A stretch of 64,000 nucleotides of DNA from Marivirga sericea (lineage in GTDB: Bacteria; Bacteroidota; Bacteroidia; Cytophagales; Cyclobacteriaceae): positions 110,769 through 174,768 of the forward strand of contig NZ_FXAW01000010.1 in the NCBI RefSeq assembly GCF_900177665.1, written 5' to 3'. The position numbers and the translations under genes are program-made. Shown piece after piece: positions 1 to 9,712 of the stretch (position 1 is the first letter of the stretch; each line of letters starts with the position of its first letter). Under the pieces are notes generated by a model. It did not search any database. It was not told the DNA's origin and was given only the letters and a program-made list of their open reading frames with translations.

Positions 1-2
1 CG

Positions 3-3000
3 GAAATCCTCAACCGAATCAATAATAAAACCTCCGCAGGGGAAATTATTATAACATATCCTGAAGCGCTTTCTGAAAAGGTAATCAATAAAAAGTCTTT
101 AAAATCTAACACATTTACCGCTAAAGTGGGTGAAAGTCTGGATGTGGAATTCATAGCTGAATTACTGCAAACTTATGATTTTGAGCCTACTGATTTTGTT
201 TATGAGCCAGGGCAGTACGCCATCCGTGGTGGAATAATCGATATTTTCTCTTACGCCAGCGACCAACCTTATAGAATAGAATTATTCGGTAATGAAATAG
301 ACAGCATCAGAACTTTTGATGTGGCATCCCAGCTGTCCATTGATACGGTTAAGCAAATCAACATCATTCCGAATGTGCAAACCAAATTGCTGGAGGAAAG
401 CAGAGAGTCTCTACTGGATTATATCCCCAACAACACCAAAATCTGGTTTAAAGATTACAAACAAACCTTGGATGTGCTTCAGCAGTATTTTGATAAGGCT
501 TCGCATTCATTTCAAGAAATTTTAGAAAGTACTCAGCAAACAAAAGTGGTTTTAGAGCCTGAAATGCTGTTCGAAACACCAGAAAGTTTTGAAAAAAGGT
601 TAGAGAAATATTTGAAAATAGAATTTGGCAATCGCTTCTACCTCAAAGCCCATCAAGAATTCGAATATCAAGCAAAGCCACAACCTTCCTTCAATAAGAA
701 TTTTGATTTAATAGCTGAAAATCTATCCAGCAATCAGGAAGCAGGCCTGGTCAATATCATTTCTTCAGAATCCCTGACGCAAACTGAACGATTGAAAAAC
801 ATATTTGAGGAGATAGACCCTTTCATCAAATTTCAGTCGCTGCCTCATACTCTAAGGGCAGGCTTTATGGATGAGCAATTAAAATTAGCCTGCTATACCG
901 ATCATCAGATTTTCGAGCGTTTCCACCGCTACAAAACCAAAGACAAACAAAGCAAATCAAAAGCCATTACGATCCGGGAGCTAAAAAACCTTCAGCCCGG
1001 AGATTTTGTCACTCATATTGATTATGGAGTGGGTCGTTTTGCGGGTATGGATAAGGTAGATAATAACGGTAAAAAACAAGAGGTAATCCGCTTGATCTAT
1101 CGGGATAATGATTTGCTTTATGTCAGCATTCATGCCCTCCATAAAATTTCCAAATATAGCGGAAAGGAAGGGAGCACCCCTAACATCAGTAAATTAGGTT
1201 CTCCTGAATGGGAAAATAAAAAGAAGAAAGCCAAAAAGCAGGTAAAAGATATAGCTAAGGATTTAATTGAGCTTTACGCCAAAAGAAAATCAGCTCCTGG
1301 TTTCGCCTGTGATAGGGATAGCTTCCTACAAGCAGAATTAGAATCCTCTTTTATATATGAAGATACACCCGATCAAGCCAAATCCACAGCGGACGTAAAA
1401 GCAGATATGGAATTAGCACATCCTATGGATCGATTGGTTTGTGGTGATGTAGGATTCGGGAAAACAGAAGTTGCAATAAGAGCGGCCTTCAAAGCTGTGG
1501 ATAATAATAAACAAGTAGCTATTTTGGTACCCACCACTATTTTAGCCATGCAACATTTCAGGACTTTTTCTGAGAGATTGGATAAAATGCCGGTTACAGT
1601 GGAATACATTAATCGATTCAAATCCACGAAACAGATTAAGGAAATCCTAAAGCGCACCGAAGAAGGAAAGGTGGACATTCTTATCGGAACGCACCGAATT
1701 GTAAACAAAGATGTCAAATTTAAGGATTTGGGCTTATTGGTGATTGATGAAGAGCAAAAATTCGGAGTATCCGTCAAGGACAAATTGAAGCAATTCCGGG
1801 TGAATGTAGATGTTTTGACCCTCACCGCCACACCAATCCCAAGAACGTTGCATTTTAGTTTGATGGGCGCAAGGGATTTAAGCGTGATTCAGACTCCTCC
1901 ACCCAATAGACAGCCTGTAACCACTCAACTGCATACATTCGATGAGGAAGTTTTGCGTGATGCAATTGCATTTGAATTACAAAGAGGCGGTCAAGTGTTT
2001 TTTGTACATAACCGAATTGGAGATATTGAGCAAGTGGGCAATATCATTCTCAAATTAGTTCCTGATGCCAGAATTGGCGTTGCTCACGGACAAATGGATG
2101 GAGCCAAATTGGAGAAAGTGATGATGCGATTTATTGAGGGCGAGTTTGATGTGTTGGTTTCGACCAATATCATCGAATCCGGTTTGGATATTCCGAATGC
2201 GAATACCATCATCATCAATCATGCGCATATGTTTGGCATGTCAGATTTGCACCAAATGCGCGGTCGGGTTGGTCGTTCTAATAAAAAAGCTTTTTGTTAT
2301 TTATTAACTCCACCTACCATCGGCTTAAGTTCCGACTCCCGTAAAAGGCTGACCACCTTGGAAGAATTTTCCGATTTGGGAGATGGCTTTAAAGTAGCTA
2401 TGCGAGATTTGGATATTCGTGGAGCTGGTAATATGCTGGGTGCAGAGCAAAGTGGTTTTATCACTGATTTGGGTTTCGATATGTATCACAAAATTTTGGA
2501 TGATGCAGTGGCAGAATTGAAAGAAAGCCATTTTGCCGATTTATTTAAAGATGAATTAGCCAAGAAAGCCAAAATCATTGCACAGGATTGCACTATCGAA
2601 ACTGACTTGGAAATCCTGATTCCAGAGGATTATGTAGGTAATATCACAGAAAGATTAAGCCTGTATTCTCAATTGGATAACATCAAAAATGAAGAAGAAT
2701 TAGGCATTTTTGAAAAATCCTTGCAAGACCGTTTTGGACCAGTTCCTGAGCCTGTTTACGATTTAATAGAAACTGTGAGGATACGCTGGAAAGCTGAAAG
2801 CCTTGGATTTGAGAAATTGTTGATTAAAAATGGTAACCTGAAAGCCTATTTTGTCTCCGCAGATAATGAAAAATACTTTAAATCGGACATTTTTGGCAGG
2901 ATTTTAACTTTCGTACAAATGCATTCTAAAAAATGTAAGATGAAAGACTATAAAGGCAGACCAATACTTAAGATTGAAAATATAGAAAATATAGAACAAG

Positions 3001-3050
3001 CAAAAGCTATCATATTTGATATGGCTGGGCAAGAAGTGGAAACGGCTTAG
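3..3050 (+). CDS. mfd: Transcription-repair coupling factor Mfd (5' end outside window)
   Basis: Mfd is the ATP-driven DNA translocase that pushes stalled RNA polymerase off damaged DNA and recruits UvrA. The reading frame is open from base 3 with no in-window start; a GTG at 126 is internal because the coding sense continues upstream of it. About 1015 residues are visible, so roughly 100 N-terminal residues are missing. In order I see the UvrB-like N-terminal region, the CarD-like RNA polymerase interaction domain (LQPGDFVTHIDYGVGRF, near base 990), the helicase core with Walker A GDVGFGKT (near 1450), DEEQ box (near 1750) and TATPIPRT (near 1830). RGRVGRS follows near 2265 and the C-terminal TRCF domain from about 2600. 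It is transcribed alone in the + direction, 76 bp before gpmI. Identity is not in doubt. Confidence 0.97.
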   Translation, partial: EILNRINNKTSAGEIIITYPEALSEKVINKKSLKSNTFTAKVGESLDVEFIAELLQTYDFEPTDFVYEPGQYAIRGGIIDIFSYASDQPYRIELFGNEIDSIRTFDVASQLSIDTVKQINIIPNVQTKLLEESRESLLDYIPNNTKIWFKDYKQTLDVLQQYFDKASHSFQEILESTQQTKVVLEPEMLFETPESFEKRLEKYLKIEFGNRFYLKAHQEFEYQAKPQPSFNKNFDLIAENLSSNQEAGLVNIISSESLTQTERLKNIFEEIDPFIKFQSLPHTLRAGFMDEQLKLACYTDHQIFERFHRYKTKDKQSKSKAITIRELKNLQPGDFVTHIDYGVGRFAGMDKVDNNGKKQEVIRLIYRDNDLLYVSIHALHKISKYSGKEGSTPNISKLGSPEWENKKKKAKKQVKDIAKDLIELYAKRKSAPGFACDRDSFLQAELESSFIYEDTPDQAKSTADVKADMELAHPMDRLVCGDVGFGKTEVAIRAAFKAVDNNKQVAILVPTTILAMQHFRTFSERLDKMPVTVEYINRFKSTKQIKEILKRTEEGKVDILIGTHRIVNKDVKFKDLGLLVIDEEQKFGVSVKDKLKQFRVNVDVLTLTATPIPRTLHFSLMGARDLSVIQTPPPNRQPVTTQLHTFDEEVLRDAIAFELQRGGQVFFVHNRIGDIEQVGNIILKLVPDARIGVAHGQMDGAKLEKVMMRFIEGEFDVLVSTNIIESGLDIPNANTIIINHAHMFGMSDLHQMRGRVGRSNKKAFCYLLTPPTIGLSSDSRKRLTTLEEFSDLGDGFKVAMRDLDIRGAGNMLGAEQSGFITDLGFDMYHKILDDAVAELKESHFADLFKDELAKKAKIIAQDCTIETDLEILIPEDYVGNITERLSLYSQLDNIKNEEELGIFEKSLQDRFGPVPEPVYDLIETVRIRWKAESLGFEKLLIKNGNLKAYFVSADNEKYFKSDIFGRILTFVQMHSKKCKMKDYKGRPILKIENIENIEQAKAIIFDMAGQEVETA

Positions 3051-3126
3051 TGAGTTTTTCAACAATTGCTATCTTTACATCGTAATTAAAGAGCAAAGAC
3101 ATTTTTCTTAAGAAAAAACCTACATC

Positions 3127-4647
3127 ATGAACAAAAAAGTAATTTTAATGATATTGGACGGCTGGGGTTTAGCCACCAACAAAGACGTTTCAGCAATTGA
3201 CAAAGCCAGCACCCCTTTTGTGGATAGCTTATATAGAGATTTCAAACATAGCAAACTGGATGCTTCCGGTTTGGCAGTGGGTCTGCCCGAAGGTCAAATG
3301 GGAAATTCTGAAGTAGGTCACATGAACATCGGTGCTGGCAGAATTGTCTATCAGGATTTAGTGAAAATCAATAAGGCCATTGAAGAAAAATCCATCAAAG
3401 AAAATCAGGTTTGGGCAGATGCTATGGCTTATGCCAAAAAGAATAATAAGAAAGTCCATTTCATTGGTTTAGTTTCTGATGGTGGGGTTCATTCTCACAT
3501 AGGTCACTTGAAAGGCTTAATGACTTTAGCTCATGAAGAAGGCGTGAAAGATTTATTTGTACATGCTTTTTCTGATGGGCGAGATACTGACCCAAATGGT
3601 GGTAAAGCCTATCTGGAAGATGTAGAGAAGCATGCAAAAGAAACTGGGGCTAAAATAGCTTCTGTTACAGGTCGTTATTACGCAATGGATCGTGATAATA
3701 GATGGGAAAGAGTAAAATTAGCTTATGATGCGATGGTTCATGGCGAAGGAAAGCAAACAGAGTCCATTTCAGATGCTATTCAAGCTTCCTATGATGAAGA
3801 CGTAACTGATGAATTCATCAAACCTATTATCCATACTGAAAACGGAAAGCCAATTGCAAAAATTGAAGAGGGTGATGTAGTCATCTCTTTTAATTTCAGA
3901 ACTGATAGAGGTAGAGAGATAACCCAAGCTTTAACTCAAAAAGCATTCCATGAGCAAAACATGCATCCTTTAGATCTGCACTATATTACCATGACCAAAT
4001 ATGATGATACATTTAAAGGGGTGAAAGTGCTTTTTGAAAAAGATAATTTGACCAACACTTTAGGTGAGGTGCTGGAAAAAAATGGTAAAAAGCAGATTAG
4101 AATTGCCGAAACGGAAAAGTATCCTCACGTAACATTTTTCTTTTCGGGTGGTCGAGAAACTGAATTTGATGGTGAAAAACGCCTAATGTGCCCATCTCCT
4201 AAAGTTGCTACTTATGATCTACAACCAGAAATGAGTGCTGGAGATATTCGAGATAAAATCATTCCTGAATTGAAAAAAGGAGAAACGGATTTTGTCTGTT
4301 TAAATTTTGCCAACCCTGATATGGTTGGGCATACAGGCGTATTCGAAGCGGCCGTAAAAGCCTGCGAAACTGTGGACAGTTGTGCCAAATCAGTTATTGA
4401 TGTAGCCCAAAAGAACGGCTATGCCACTATCGTTATTGCCGACCATGGAAACTCTGACTTCATGATCAATGAGGACGGAACTCCTAACACTGCGCATACT
4501 ACTAATTTAGTGCCTTGTATTTTAGTAGATGCAGGATTTAATGGCGCTATTAAAGATGGTAAATTAGGTGACTTGGCTCCTACTATTTTGAAAATTATGG
4601 GTGTTAAGATTCCAGAAGAAATGACGGGTAATATCCTTATAAGTTAA
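3127..4647 (+). CDS. gpmI: 2,3-bisphosphoglycerate-independent phosphoglycerate mutase
   Basis: Cytosolic glycolytic and gluconeogenic enzyme that interconverts 3- and 2-phosphoglycerate using two Mn ions and a phosphoserine intermediate. The 506-residue length is typical for the family. The N-terminal metal motif ILDGWGL is at residues 9-15, the catalytic serine is Ser61 in MGNSEVGHMNIGAG, and the second metal-site segments SDGGVHSH, GHTGVFEAA and ADHGNSDFM are all present. The ATG at 3127 starts directly before the conserved MNKKVILMILDGWG. A Bacteroidota-like box TATCTTTA lies about 50 bp upstream but departs from the consensus in its last base. A hairpin follows the stop. Confidence 0.97.
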   Translation: MNKKVILMILDGWGLATNKDVSAIDKASTPFVDSLYRDFKHSKLDASGLAVGLPEGQMGNSEVGHMNIGAGRIVYQDLVKINKAIEEKSIKENQVWADAMAYAKKNNKKVHFIGLVSDGGVHSHIGHLKGLMTLAHEEGVKDLFVHAFSDGRDTDPNGGKAYLEDVEKHAKETGAKIASVTGRYYAMDRDNRWERVKLAYDAMVHGEGKQTESISDAIQASYDEDVTDEFIKPIIHTENGKPIAKIEEGDVVISFNFRTDRGREITQALTQKAFHEQNMHPLDLHYITMTKYDDTFKGVKVLFEKDNLTNTLGEVLEKNGKKQIRIAETEKYPHVTFFFSGGRETEFDGEKRLMCPSPKVATYDLQPEMSAGDIRDKIIPELKKGETDFVCLNFANPDMVGHTGVFEAAVKACETVDSCAKSVIDVAQKNGYATIVIADHGNSDFMINEDGTPNTAHTTNLVPCILVDAGFNGAIKDGKLGDLAPTILKIMGVKIPEEMTGNILIS

Positions 4648-4654
4648 TAAGTTT

Positions 4655-4686
4655 AAAAAGGATTTGCTACAAACAAATTCCTTTCA
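4655..4686 (+). terminator. Hairpin after gpmI, possible terminator
   Basis: AAAGGATTTG pairs with CAAATTCCTTT with one bulged base, followed a few bases later by a TCTTTT run. It lies between gpmI and the lipoprotein gene, so termination would be partial or would separate the two units. The stem is weak and AT-rich. Confidence 0.35.
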
Positions 4687-4703
4687 ATTGTCTTTTATAA
4701 AAT

Positions 4704-5282
4704 ATGAGAAAGCTCAACAGTATTCTTTTTGCAACTATAGTAATTTCTTTTTTGGCTTGCGAAACAGCCGTACGTGAAAAACCCATCAATGAGTATTATG
4801 ATGTGGAAACTTTAATTGACAGACAATCCAAATTATTGACAGAGCTTCAGCCAAAAGTTGAGAAATCCATAGAAGTAGATGGTAAAAAGGAAAAGGACAC
4901 CTTAGAATTTGATTCTCTAGGCTGGAAAAATGAATTGGAAGTTTTCAAACTGGCCGATATCAATAAGCCGACTTTATTTGATGCGTATAAGGCAACAGAA
5001 GAAAAAACCAGCAATGGAAAAATCTGGAGGTATACAACCGAAAAGCCATCACTGGGGGTTGAATTTTTGTATGTTTATTTTGATAATGACAGTACGGTAA
5101 CCAAGCTAGAAGCTCGCTATCATGAAAACAATGCACTTTATGTTTCCGAAAGAAATTTCGAAATCAACTTCAAAAAATCGCAGGACTATAGTGTTTTAGA
5201 CTCTTACAAAATTTATGGCCGCCAAAAAATGGCGATGAAAGATGAGGTCACTTTTTCTATTGAGAGTGAGGTGGTGGATTGA
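4704..5282 (+). CDS. Small lipoprotein of unknown function
   Basis: I do not recognise a named family. The 192-residue product begins with a short basic stretch, a hydrophobic segment and the lipobox-like FLAC with Cys19, so it is predicted to be a lipoprotein exported by Sec and anchored in an envelope membrane. The mature part is rich in charged residues and predicted strands; the start NEYYDVETLIDRQSKLLTEL and end resemble small Bacteroidota envelope proteins of no known role. It is 56 bp downstream of gpmI in the same direction, with a possible terminator between. No catalytic motif is visible. Confidence 0.75.
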   Translation: MRKLNSILFATIVISFLACETAVREKPINEYYDVETLIDRQSKLLTELQPKVEKSIEVDGKKEKDTLEFDSLGWKNELEVFKLADINKPTLFDAYKATEEKTSNGKIWRYTTEKPSLGVEFLYVYFDNDSTVTKLEARYHENNALYVSERNFEINFKKSQDYSVLDSYKIYGRQKMAMKDEVTFSIESEVVD

Positions 5283-5809
5283 AAGACATCTGTGAAATGG
5301 CTTAATTGCGCTAGTAATAACTCTCATTATGAGAAGCAGTTAGCTTCTTTCCATCATAAGATTGCTTCCTTGCACTCGCAATGACGGTAATTACTAACAT
5401 AACCAGCTAACAACCTACATACTATCGGGACACACCTTTATTGTTAGTTATCATGCTACCCTTTCAGCTCGTAGCGTCATTGCGAGGGAGGCACGACTGA
5501 AGCAATCTACTGTTAGCTAGCAAGAATGACAGACTGCAACGTTGCACCTGCATAGCCGGCTAATAATATCCATACTAATTAGCCTCATTGTCCACATTTT
5601 TGTCGATAAGCAGTACAGATATTAAACAACGTTCTGTTGCCTTCTTGCCATCATAAGATTGCTTCACTGCGCTCGTAATGACTGTAATTACCAAATGTAC
5701 CACTTAACAAGCAAACCAACCGGCTCAATGCGTCATTGTGAGGAAGGTGGAACCGAAGCAATCTTCATCGCCTAAAGACCTGTGCTTCCAATGACGCTAA
5801 CTGTGATGA
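5283..5809. repeat. Non-coding patch with four copies of a hairpin (REP-like) repeat
   Basis: This gene-free stretch carries four related elements in two orientations. Copies reading AGATTGCTTC...AATGAC are at about 5353-5387 and 5650-5682. Copies in the opposite orientation (GCGTCATTGNGAGG...GAAGCAATCT) are at 5474-5508 and 5730-5764. The last copy is followed by CAATGACGC at 5789-5797, the inverse of its own first bases, so it can fold as a hairpin. Such short intergenic repeats occur in many Bacteroidota genomes; their mobility mechanism is not evident here, because no transposase is in the window. I see no ORF in the patch. It sits at the 3' ends of two convergent genes. Confidence 0.75.
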
Positions 5810-8800
5810 TCAAAACCCCACAGCCACCCGCTCCTTAATCACCCTCTTATTCCCTTCTGCTGTAAAAAGTTCAAAATAAATAATATAGTAACCAGTTCTA
5901 ACTTTTCTGCCGCTAAAATCAACTCCATCCCAGCGGAAAAAGCCACTATTGCTTAGCGTTTCATTATTAGCCAAAGTAGTAATTACAGTGCCCTTCATAT
6001 CAAATATTTTCACTGTGGCTATTGTGCCGACATCATCTAACCTGTAGTTTATCAGCGTAAAATTTCTACCCGGCTGATTATGTGCAAAGGTTTTCGGATT
6101 AGCTTCTATGTTTCCAAAGCTAATATTTTCATTGGTGAATTGAGAGTTTGCTTTTCCTGGGGTCGCATAACCCACTGCTGAAGCAGCGGAACTCCAGGAA
6201 TCTGCTTCATTTATAGGCGCTTCAGGATGGATTCTTTCCAAAGATACGCCATCGACAGTGCGAAGAAATGGCAAGTGCATATCATCCGAGTACTCGAGAT
6301 GCTCCTTCAATTCTTTATTAGCTGAAGTTATTCTCACTATTCCTTCTCCATTAGTCAATGTAGGCAAGTTGGCTTCTACTATGTTTTCCGCATTATGGGA
6401 CGTGGGATAGTCTTTTATAGTACTTTCTTTATCAGTCGTTAAGGTTAGGTGTTGACCTGGTGCTATAATAACATTTTCATTCTCCAAGATCACACTTGAA
6501 TCGCTGCTCCCTTCTACCGTCCATTCACGGAGATTAATAAATTTATCAGAAATATTAAGCAACTCTATAAAATCTGCTCCTCCTGATTTTTGGTCATAAA
6601 GCAACTCGTTCAATACCACATCGCCTTGCTCAGGAAGTTCTGCCAAAGCAAAGCTGACTTTATTACCTTCTGTAATAATGATATTTCCAACACAATCGGT
6701 GAGATTATTGGCAGTTAATCCATAACGAACTTTTGGCTTTAATTCATCTGCTAAAGAAAGTTTGACTGAACTCAAGTCCAACATTTCCACACTTTCAATT
6801 CTTATTTCTGGACTTATATTGAATTGATTCCTTCGGATTTGGGTAATGTCAATTACCTCATTAAAATAGGCAATTACTTCTGTTGCATTGAGAGCGAATG
6901 CTTTTTCCAATTCAGGACCAGTTTGGTCTATGTTTTTTTCCCTCACAGAATTTTCTGCTCCAGGTGTTCCTTGTGCATCAGCTCTTGAAGCACTCCAATT
7001 CGAAAACCCTAGGCACGGGTTTTGAACATCAATCATTTCCAATGACCAACCTCCTTCATCAAATTTGAAATCTTCTTTGTACCAATTATCTCTATAAAAA
7101 GCTTGATTGACAATGGTCTCATCAGTGATTAACTGTAAATCATCTCCTCTATTGTTGAGATTAGGCCATGGACTTAAACCAATCACTCGGGCATAAGTAC
7201 CTAAATCTTCTACTCCTGCACTAGGGGCTAAAAGTAAATATTCCCCGGCTTCGATATAATTCAAGCCTAAACTGACAGTATCTCGCTCATCCATATATTT
7301 CATATCTGTTAGCGAAAACAATTTGTCTGAGGGATTATAAATTTCCACATATTGTCGGTAAGGCAGTTCTTGGTCTTCGTTGGGGTTTGCCATTACCTCC
7401 ATAATAATAACATCATTGAAACCTGGCTTCGCAGGACTTCTCAGTATGATTTCTTGCTTGAAATTTAAAATTGGATTTCCTGATAAATCTGAAATACTAT
7501 CCAGAGTTAAAGTATAGGGGAAACCTGCTATCCAGTCATTTTCCCAAATCAATATCACTTGATTTTCACTCCAAAGTCGTGCTTCTTGAAGAAGGATTTC
7601 AGGTGACAAATCATAGTTTTCAAGATTCTCAGCACTTAGTGTATCCAAATGTTTATCAAAAGTCAGAAGCAGAATAGAATCTGACATGAATAATAAAGAA
7701 TCCAATTCCGGCGGAATGGTATCATATAATAAACTTGATTTTAGATTTTCTGCAATATTGCCATTGCAATCCTTTACAGTGTCAATGCTTATTTCATAGT
7801 TAATCCCGTTTAAAAGCTCATTAGCAAGATTTAAATTGACCGTTTTATCTAATCCTTCCTCAACTAAAACTTCTACGATTCCAATTTCAGGTGTGATAAT
7901 ATATTCCGCATTTAACAAAGAATTTAGATTCATCCTTTTGTCAAACTCGATTTCCAATTGCGTTTTGGAAGTTGCTTTAAAGAAGATGATTTCAGGTGGG
8001 TTTCCTGTAAGATCAAAATCCGCTATACTGTTTTCACTTCCCGGAGTTCCACCTGCGGTGGCTTCTGATGCTCGCCAATTATTTAGGTCAAAACATGCTA
8101 GCTTGGGATTAATGATTTCAATGGAAAAGCCTCCTTCTGCTTTTTCCTCATCCTGATACCAATTTAAGTCATAACCCAATCCATCAATTTGAATACCTTT
8201 GGCATTCTTGATTGTCACACTATCACTACCATTATTAAGTGCTCGCCAGGAAGAAGGAACAAGAACATTTCCAAATTCTGCATAACCCTGCTCTGCCGAG
8301 GAAGATGCCAAAATCAAATATTCTCCTGGTCGTAAAATGTAAGACGGTAATGTACCCGCAGAAGAAGTATTGTCGGAAAAAGCCCAATCTTCTAGATCTA
8401 GAAATTTATCAGACCTATTATAGATTTCAACGAATTCTTCATCTGGCAAACCCAAAACAGGAGTTGGGTCAGGAAAAAACTCACTGATAATCACATCTCC
8501 TATTTCAGCTTGCTCCACTTCAAAGTAGAAAAACTCAATGCTATCGCTTTCGGATAAGTTGCCTTCACTATCGCTAATGTTTTCAACCGCTAACATATAA
8601 TCCAAGCCACTTTCAAAGCTATTGTCAAAGCTCAACCATACGCTATCTTCATTATGCTGAATTGTGTTTGGTTGAATATCTCCCGGTGTCAATAAATAAT
8701 TATTAACATTACTAGCAGAAGCAGAGGACACCTCTTCAGTGAATACAATTTGCATTTCATTTGAATTCAAAATTTCGTATTCCAAAATCTCGGGTGGAAT

Positions 8801-9493
8801 AGTATCAAATGCATAATCGCCCAAATAGACATTGTCAAAATAAAAGCTATTGCTTCGGCTTGATGTGAAATAACAAATGAAACCTATATATCCTGTTTCA
8901 TTAAAACGAGGCTCATTAGCTGTTGCTATAGTAGTGAAATCTTCTCCTTTTTTAGGGTCAACCGCAATTTCCCAATTGGCAGTAGCGTCCCTTCTTACTC
9001 TAATCCGAACATCAAAAGCAGAGGCAAAATCGCCATCTCCTCCTCGCACAATTAATTCCGTATCATTCCCATTTCTATAGAAAAGACTGATGCCATCCTC
9101 ACTTCCGTTTTCCCCAATCTCCAAATAATAGCCCTCTTGTACGCTTCCCGTATTTTCATAATCTCTCAAGTCCGATGAAGTACTCACCAAGTAAATCACT
9201 ACCTTATTCGAATTAGAGGGACTAAAATCTAAGCTGACATCAAATCGCCATTCCTTTTCATCGAGACTTGTTGTTTCAGCTAAAGTAGAAATATAGGAAG
9301 GCACCAAAGTTTCATCTTCAAAATTCAGCTGTAATTGAAAAATTTCATTTATAATAAAATCATCATTATCTCCTGTCCATTCAGCATCAATGGTTAAATC
9401 CCCATCCGAAAAATCATCTTCAATTAATTGAGCCTTTAGGTTGAAAAAAGAAATGCATAATAAAATACTGAGGGGCAGTATGTTTTTTATCAT
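5810..9493 (-). CDS. Large secreted lamin-tail / Ig-like surface protein
   Basis: Secreted 1227-residue multidomain protein of unknown function. A signal peptide ends near residue 21 (NLKAQ). A lectin-like sandwich region (about 23-228) is followed by alternating Big_5-like Ig domains opening with TIPPE or similar (near 231, 498, 592 and 855). Three lamin-tail domains open with GDVIISEFFPDP (near 332), DVIIMEVMANPNED (near 690) and GDVVLNELLYDQ (near 955). The last 90 residues resemble the FlgD-like / type IX secretion C-terminal sandwich (FFRWDGVDFSGRKVRTGYY). Lamin-tail domains in bacteria are associated with cell-surface or nuclease proteins, but no nuclease motif is visible here. An adhesive or structural surface role is an inference. 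It is a lone minus-strand gene with its own promoter-like box upstream. Confidence 0.85.
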   Translation of the reverse strand: MIKNILPLSILLCISFFNLKAQLIEDDFSDGDLTIDAEWTGDNDDFIINEIFQLQLNFEDETLVPSYISTLAETTSLDEKEWRFDVSLDFSPSNSNKVVIYLVSTSSDLRDYENTGSVQEGYYLEIGENGSEDGISLFYRNGNDTELIVRGGDGDFASAFDVRIRVRRDATANWEIAVDPKKGEDFTTIATANEPRFNETGYIGFICYFTSSRSNSFYFDNVYLGDYAFDTIPPEILEYEILNSNEMQIVFTEEVSSASASNVNNYLLTPGDIQPNTIQHNEDSVWLSFDNSFESGLDYMLAVENISDSEGNLSESDSIEFFYFEVEQAEIGDVIISEFFPDPTPVLGLPDEEFVEIYNRSDKFLDLEDWAFSDNTSSAGTLPSYILRPGEYLILASSSAEQGYAEFGNVLVPSSWRALNNGSDSVTIKNAKGIQIDGLGYDLNWYQDEEKAEGGFSIEIINPKLACFDLNNWRASEATAGGTPGSENSIADFDLTGNPPEIIFFKATSKTQLEIEFDKRMNLNSLLNAEYIITPEIGIVEVLVEEGLDKTVNLNLANELLNGINYEISIDTVKDCNGNIAENLKSSLLYDTIPPELDSLLFMSDSILLLTFDKHLDTLSAENLENYDLSPEILLQEARLWSENQVILIWENDWIAGFPYTLTLDSISDLSGNPILNFKQEIILRSPAKPGFNDVIIMEVMANPNEDQELPYRQYVEIYNPSDKLFSLTDMKYMDERDTVSLGLNYIEAGEYLLLAPSAGVEDLGTYARVIGLSPWPNLNNRGDDLQLITDETIVNQAFYRDNWYKEDFKFDEGGWSLEMIDVQNPCLGFSNWSASRADAQGTPGAENSVREKNIDQTGPELEKAFALNATEVIAYFNEVIDITQIRRNQFNISPEIRIESVEMLDLSSVKLSLADELKPKVRYGLTANNLTDCVGNIIITEGNKVSFALAELPEQGDVVLNELLYDQKSGGADFIELLNISDKFINLREWTVEGSSDSSVILENENVIIAPGQHLTLTTDKESTIKDYPTSHNAENIVEANLPTLTNGEGIVRITSANKELKEHLEYSDDMHLPFLRTVDGVSLERIHPEAPINEADSWSSAASAVGYATPGKANSQFTNENISFGNIEANPKTFAHNQPGRNFTLINYRLDDVGTIATVKIFDMKGTVITTLANNETLSNSGFFRWDGVDFSGRKVRTGYYIIYFELFTAEGNKRVIKERVAVGF

Positions 9494-9504
9494 CAGGTTT
9501 TGGC

Positions 9505-9533
9505 TTGGTTCTATCCCAAATATAGTATTTTTG
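9505..9533 (+). promoter_or_regulatory. Promoter-like elements for asd
   Basis: TTG at 9505-9507 and TATTTTTG at 9526-9533, 18 bp apart, fit the Bacteroidota -33 / -7 pattern (TTG ... TAnnTTTG). It would give asd an untranslated leader of about 170 nt, which contains the hairpin TCCCG/CGGGA at 9662-9678. Confidence 0.5.
9517..9524 (-). promoter_or_regulatory. -7 box (TATATTTG on minus strand) for the lamin-tail gene
   Basis: CAAATATA on the + strand reads TATATTTG on the minus strand, 24 bp before the ATG of the lamin-tail protein. It overlaps the spacer of the divergent asd promoter-like elements. No good -33 partner is visible. Confidence 0.45.
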
Positions 9534-9712
9534 CGTCTAAATCATAAAACGAAACAATTTTCTGAGCTAATTAGTAAATAGGTTTAAAAAGAAAGACGAA
9601 ATCAACATTAGAAATTTAAATGTTAACAGAACCAAATTTAGATTTTTAATCAAAGGTTCCATCCCGATTCATACGGGACAAGTTCTGACCATTAAAATTA
9701 AAAAATATACAC

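Noticed and set aside
9600..9712. Lysine riboswitch upstream of asd
   Set aside because: Only a single short hairpin (TCCCG/CGGGA at 9662-9678) is present; none of the riboswitch core elements can be recognised.
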